Shown piece by piece: positions 62,870-64,000 of a stretch of DNA of 64,000 bases. Made by a program: the position numbers and the translations under genes. The stretch covers positions 1,661,472 to 1,725,471 of the forward strand of contig VXAI01000049.1 of NCBI GenBank assembly GCA_013399305.1, given 5' to 3'. Source of the DNA: Rostratula benghalensis (Eukaryota; Chordata; Aves; Charadriiformes; Rostratulidae). The notes below the pieces were generated by a model, which was given only the letters and a program-made list of their open reading frames with translations, was not told the origin of the DNA and did not search any database. Within the stretch, counting starts at the first letter, position 1, and each line of letters starts with the position of its first letter.

Positions 62870-63310
62870 GCTACAGTTTTATTGTAGTGAAATATGTTCA
62901 TTTTAGCAGCGGAAAACCGCTCTAAATAGACAGCAAAAGAGCAATAAGATGTCACATTGCAGAGCACAATTTTAAAATGATGTGCTCTAGAAGTAAGGCT
63001 TTTAGACATTTTGGTTTATGTATTAAAACTTCCCACAAATTTGATTGAGAATGAGCCTTTGATGGATATTTGCTGCAGTTATGCTGCATTAGACTCGATT
63101 TATCCACCACCTCTCATTGTTGCTATTGATTGATTTTTAAATTAGATGAAGGCAATCAGTAAATACCACCCAATCAAGTCCTAAAAACATACAGGAGATT
63201 AGACAATTTAGGGTAATCAATGAAAATATTCTGTGATTTGCTACCACTCAATTTTGACCATAAATTACGACAATAACTTGCACGTTAGTAAGCCATAAAA
63301 CAAGTGGATG
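62870..63310. promoter_or_regulatory. candidate conserved noncoding element
   Basis: About 440 bp of unique sequence with AGCGGAAAACCGCT (14-bp perfect palindrome, about 62908-62921), ATTGATTGATTT (PBX/HOX-type TGATTGAT, about 63125-63136), CACCCAATCAAG and TAGGGTAATCAATG, several ATTA cores and TTGCTGCAGTTATGCTGCAT. This is enhancer-like texture. Conservation is untested. Confidence 0.35.
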
Positions 63311-64000
63311 TGACAAGAAAAACTATAAGAAATGAATTAAGGAGATTAAGAGGAACCACTAGTGTTGTCATTTAATGAGACAAAATTACTCTTTATACAT
63401 ATCTTGCATTTCTAGTTGAGTCTTGCCAATGGCAATAGAGTACAAGAGCACAAACATTTCTCTTGGATTTTTTTAATTTCATTTTTTAATATAAAAACTG
63501 TTATTTTGTGTAACAAATTGGTTTGAACAATAAGTAATTCACCTAATTTTATTGCAGCAAATAAATTAATGTAATTTTAGGTTTAAAACATGCTGCTTGC
63601 TAAAAACCTTCACTTACATCACAGGCACTTGTGAACACCAATTGTAAAGTCACACTTTTACATGGTGTTATATCCTACAAAGTTTAAAATGTAGCAATAA
63701 TTGAATGCTATTTTAAACCAGCACTTTGAAGAGGCTGTGCTTATACGCTGTTTTTGTGTGATACATTTCATCCATTTTCTATATTCTCACAGTAGTCTCA
63801 CCAGCAACTAATAATTCACATGCACTAAAAAATTCTGGTTTAAACTTTATTTATGAGTTGTAAATAGGTGGGTCAGGTTCTTCCTATTTATAAGTTCAGT
63901 ATCTGTTTGGAATTTCTAGGCAGTATCTATCCAGTATTTCTAGGCTGAAAAGCTGGTTGGAAATATTTAGTATGAACAACTCTTTACAGGTATAGGCTTT
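63311..64000. other. AT-rich noncoding end of the window
   Basis: AT-rich unique sequence with TTTAAT/TATAAA words. No gene, repeat family or RNA gene was recognised. Confidence 0.6.

Noticed and set aside
1..64000. CRISPR arrays, bacterial operons, rRNA genes, or an intact endogenous retrovirus
   Set aside because: No regularly spaced identical repeats, no ribosomal RNA sequence, no paired LTRs and no gag/pol-like frames were seen.

Overview
The window looks like a gene-poor stretch of a bird genome. It is AT-rich and CpG-poor, it has no long prokaryote-style reading frames, and its clearest repeats are CR1 retroposons. Three CR1 copies are obvious (17121-17538, 48815-49030, 61394-61910) and two are worn (35499-35579, 44212-44382). 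CR1 copies whose 3' ends carry short ATTCTRTG-type repeats, together with low repeat density, fit Aves best. Crocodilians and turtles also carry CR1. The wording of the 61394 copy resembles CR1 families common in non-galliform birds, but this is a weak clue. Older layers are a probable L3-like LINE 3' end (about 35580-36700) and several MIR or tRNA-SINE-like scraps (8895-8985, 23990-24055, 27140-27210, 55730-55830).

Layout: 1-33 kb is mostly unique noncoding DNA with low-complexity tracts and a few enhancer-like blocks. 33-37.4 kb holds a 38-T tract, the L3-like LINE, a G-run and two candidate conserved elements. 38.6-41.3 kb holds a nearly identical inverted repeat (arms of about 180 bp, spacer of about 2.2 kb) whose spacer contains a worn minisatellite rich in ATTGG (inverted CCAAT). 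47.3-58.2 kb is the only place where a transcription unit can be argued: four plus-strand segments have good splice signals at both ends (47383-47655, 54607-54721, 56391-56426, 58140-58195). The last three join into one uninterrupted frame of 69 codons that ends in a hydrophobic segment. The protein was not recognised, and a noncoding RNA remains a serious alternative. 59.9-64 kb is mostly candidate regulatory DNA plus one CR1.

No complete protein-coding gene, rRNA, CRISPR or bacterial feature is present. Most open frames are short and look fortuitous; the long ones belong to CR1. The overall picture is a gene desert or large introns with scattered regulatory elements. Calls of sequence conservation are inferences from texture and motifs and have not been aligned.
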